From NCBI GenBank assembly GCA_016926235.1, contig JAFGOZ010000373.1, forward strand, positions 27,594 to 91,593: DNA of 64,000 nucleotides, read 5' to 3'. Below, in pieces: positions 63,372 through 64,000 of this stretch. Positions within the stretch are counted from its first letter, which is position 1. Each line of letters begins with the position of its first letter. This DNA comes from Bacteroidales bacterium (GTDB lineage Bacteria > Bacteroidota > Bacteroidia > Bacteroidales > UBA10428). The notes beneath the pieces are model-generated. The model was not told the DNA's origin and searched no databases. It saw only the letters and a program-made list of their open reading frames with translations. Position numbers and translations under genes: made by a program.

Positions 63372-63707
63372 TTACTTTCAATTATTATGCCATTACAACA
63401 AAATATTGCATTCGTACTGTCAAATATTCCCTGTTAACAGAGAATTATTGAAGCATTACCGCCAATTAATGCCTGTTTACACCATATTATCAGGATCGAA
63501 CAACCGATAAACGGACTGTTACAGCAAATAAATGAGGTGTTACAATCAATTATCAGACATGAAAAACAAAATATTGAGTATTGACAATAAATTATCGGGC
63601 AATGACATCCAATTATTAAACAATGAAAATAAATAAATGAACATTAAATGTTATTAAACAGGTATTAACATGAAATCATTGTATGTTTACGATAAATTTT
63701 TTAACCC
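63372..63707. repeat. Degenerate tandem array, exact 21-bp period, 16 units
   Basis: Cutting the sequence every 21 bp from 63372 aligns 16 units with consensus TTACANNNAATTATTG plus five variable bases. Column 3 is A in 16/16 units, column 4 is C in 13/16, column 10 is A in 15/16 and column 13 is A in 15/16. There are no indels over 336 bp. The units are otherwise diverged. Unit starts are 63372, 63393, 63414, 63435 and so on to 63687. In one plus-strand frame 7 codons per unit give an LxxII pattern, but stops occur at the first codon of many units and there is no start. Confidence 0.75.
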
Positions 63708-63724
63708 CATCTCTCATATTCCAA

Positions 63725-63821
63725 ATCCCACCTCAACCGTCAATCGTCTTTATTCCTTCTTCTTTCATCCCTCATCCCTTGAACGAATTCTAACCTTTCA
63801 TTGACGAATATGGGGTGGGAT
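63725..63821. repeat. Imperfect nested inverted repeat next to the 21-bp array
   Basis: Outer arms ATCCCACC (63725-63732) and GGTGGGAT (63814-63821) enclose inner arms CGTCAAT (63738-63744) and ATTGACG (63800-63806). No coding content was seen inside. It may be a small mobile-element remnant or a structured RNA/DNA element. Confidence 0.4.
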
Positions 63822-64000
63822 CTTTAATCGATAATTAGGAATTTTACAATATATATTATGGAGCAATAACTCCTGTGACATTTTATAAAATCAACTATCA
63901 TCCAATAACCTAACAAAATGAAACATCCATGATAAATCTTTTAACACACACGAGCATGATTATAAACGACAATCATCCGCTCAGGTAAAAGCTTCGTGGA

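Noticed and set aside
63328..63510. 60-aa plus-strand frame at the edge of the array
   Set aside because: Composition follows the 21-bp repeat and it has no homology-like motif.
63372..63707. CRISPR array
   Set aside because: The repeat core is degenerate, the period is 21 bp with no distinct spacers, and no cas genes are near.

Overview
The window looks like a chromosome segment from a Bacteroidota bacterium, probably a free-living or environmental Bacteroidales/Marinilabiliales-type organism. The evidence is the low GC content, four secreted proteins with type IX secretion (T9SS) C-terminal sorting domains, TonB-linked receptors, a Reg_prop/Y_Y_Y sensor kinase, several promoters of the Bacteroidota TAnnTTTG type, and mostly weak Shine-Dalgarno signals. 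No tRNA, rRNA or CRISPR array was seen. There is little foreign DNA apart from one decayed IS element and some broken genes near the right end.

Layout. Bases 1-3023 (minus) hold pth (cut by the window edge), rplY, prs and a flavin reductase. Bases 3259-7589 hold a BASS-type transporter, an acyltransferase, an SDR and a two-domain VOC protein. Bases 7737-17614 hold a secreted pectinesterase, a lipoprotein serine hydrolase, a DsbD-type thiol-disulfide reductase, a TPR protein, a ComA-like phosphosulfolactate synthase, a DUF368 (PopT-type) membrane protein and aroE. Bases 17847-21731 hold an ECF sigma factor with a small membrane protein, a histidine kinase and a glycerate kinase. Bases 21801-22174 hold two consecutive leader-peptide/terminator modules in front of an aminotransferase. 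Bases 23492-32414 hold a T9SS amidase, a methyltransferase, a large periplasmic-sensor kinase, a lone receiver domain and a TonB-type receptor. Bases 32682-39583 (minus) form a phosphorolytic glycan operon: GPH symporter, GH94, GH130 and a Gfo/Idh oxidoreductase. Bases 39869-45252 hold an unknown protein, a cysteine synthase and a large LamG surface protein. Bases 45281-46268 hold a decayed IS1182-type element. Bases 46287-48576 (minus) form an ECF sigma/anti-sigma/two Spy-like operon. Bases 48763-61819 hold mixed metabolic and envelope genes, including YfhO, a DUF5060 glycoside hydrolase, ybaK and nudC. The right end holds gene remnants (an RloB-like one among them), an uncharacterised protein and a 21-bp-period repeat array.

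The most interesting signals are these. (1) A tandem ribosome-mediated attenuator (21828-22141): two short peptides rich in Ile/Val/Ala codons, each followed by an intrinsic terminator and each with a competing antiterminator strand at the end of the peptide gene. (2) A degenerate tandem array with an exact 21-bp period over 16 units (63372-63707), upstream of an uncharacterised gene. (3) A GPH sugar symporter carrying about 290 extra residues of cadherin-like repeats in an extracytoplasmic loop. (4) A Gfo/Idh gene whose complete Rossmann reading frame has no ATG/GTG/TTG start. (5) A lone receiver domain with Glu at the phospho-acceptor position beside a kinase that has no receiver.

All family assignments come from reading motifs by eye. 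No database search or folding program was run.
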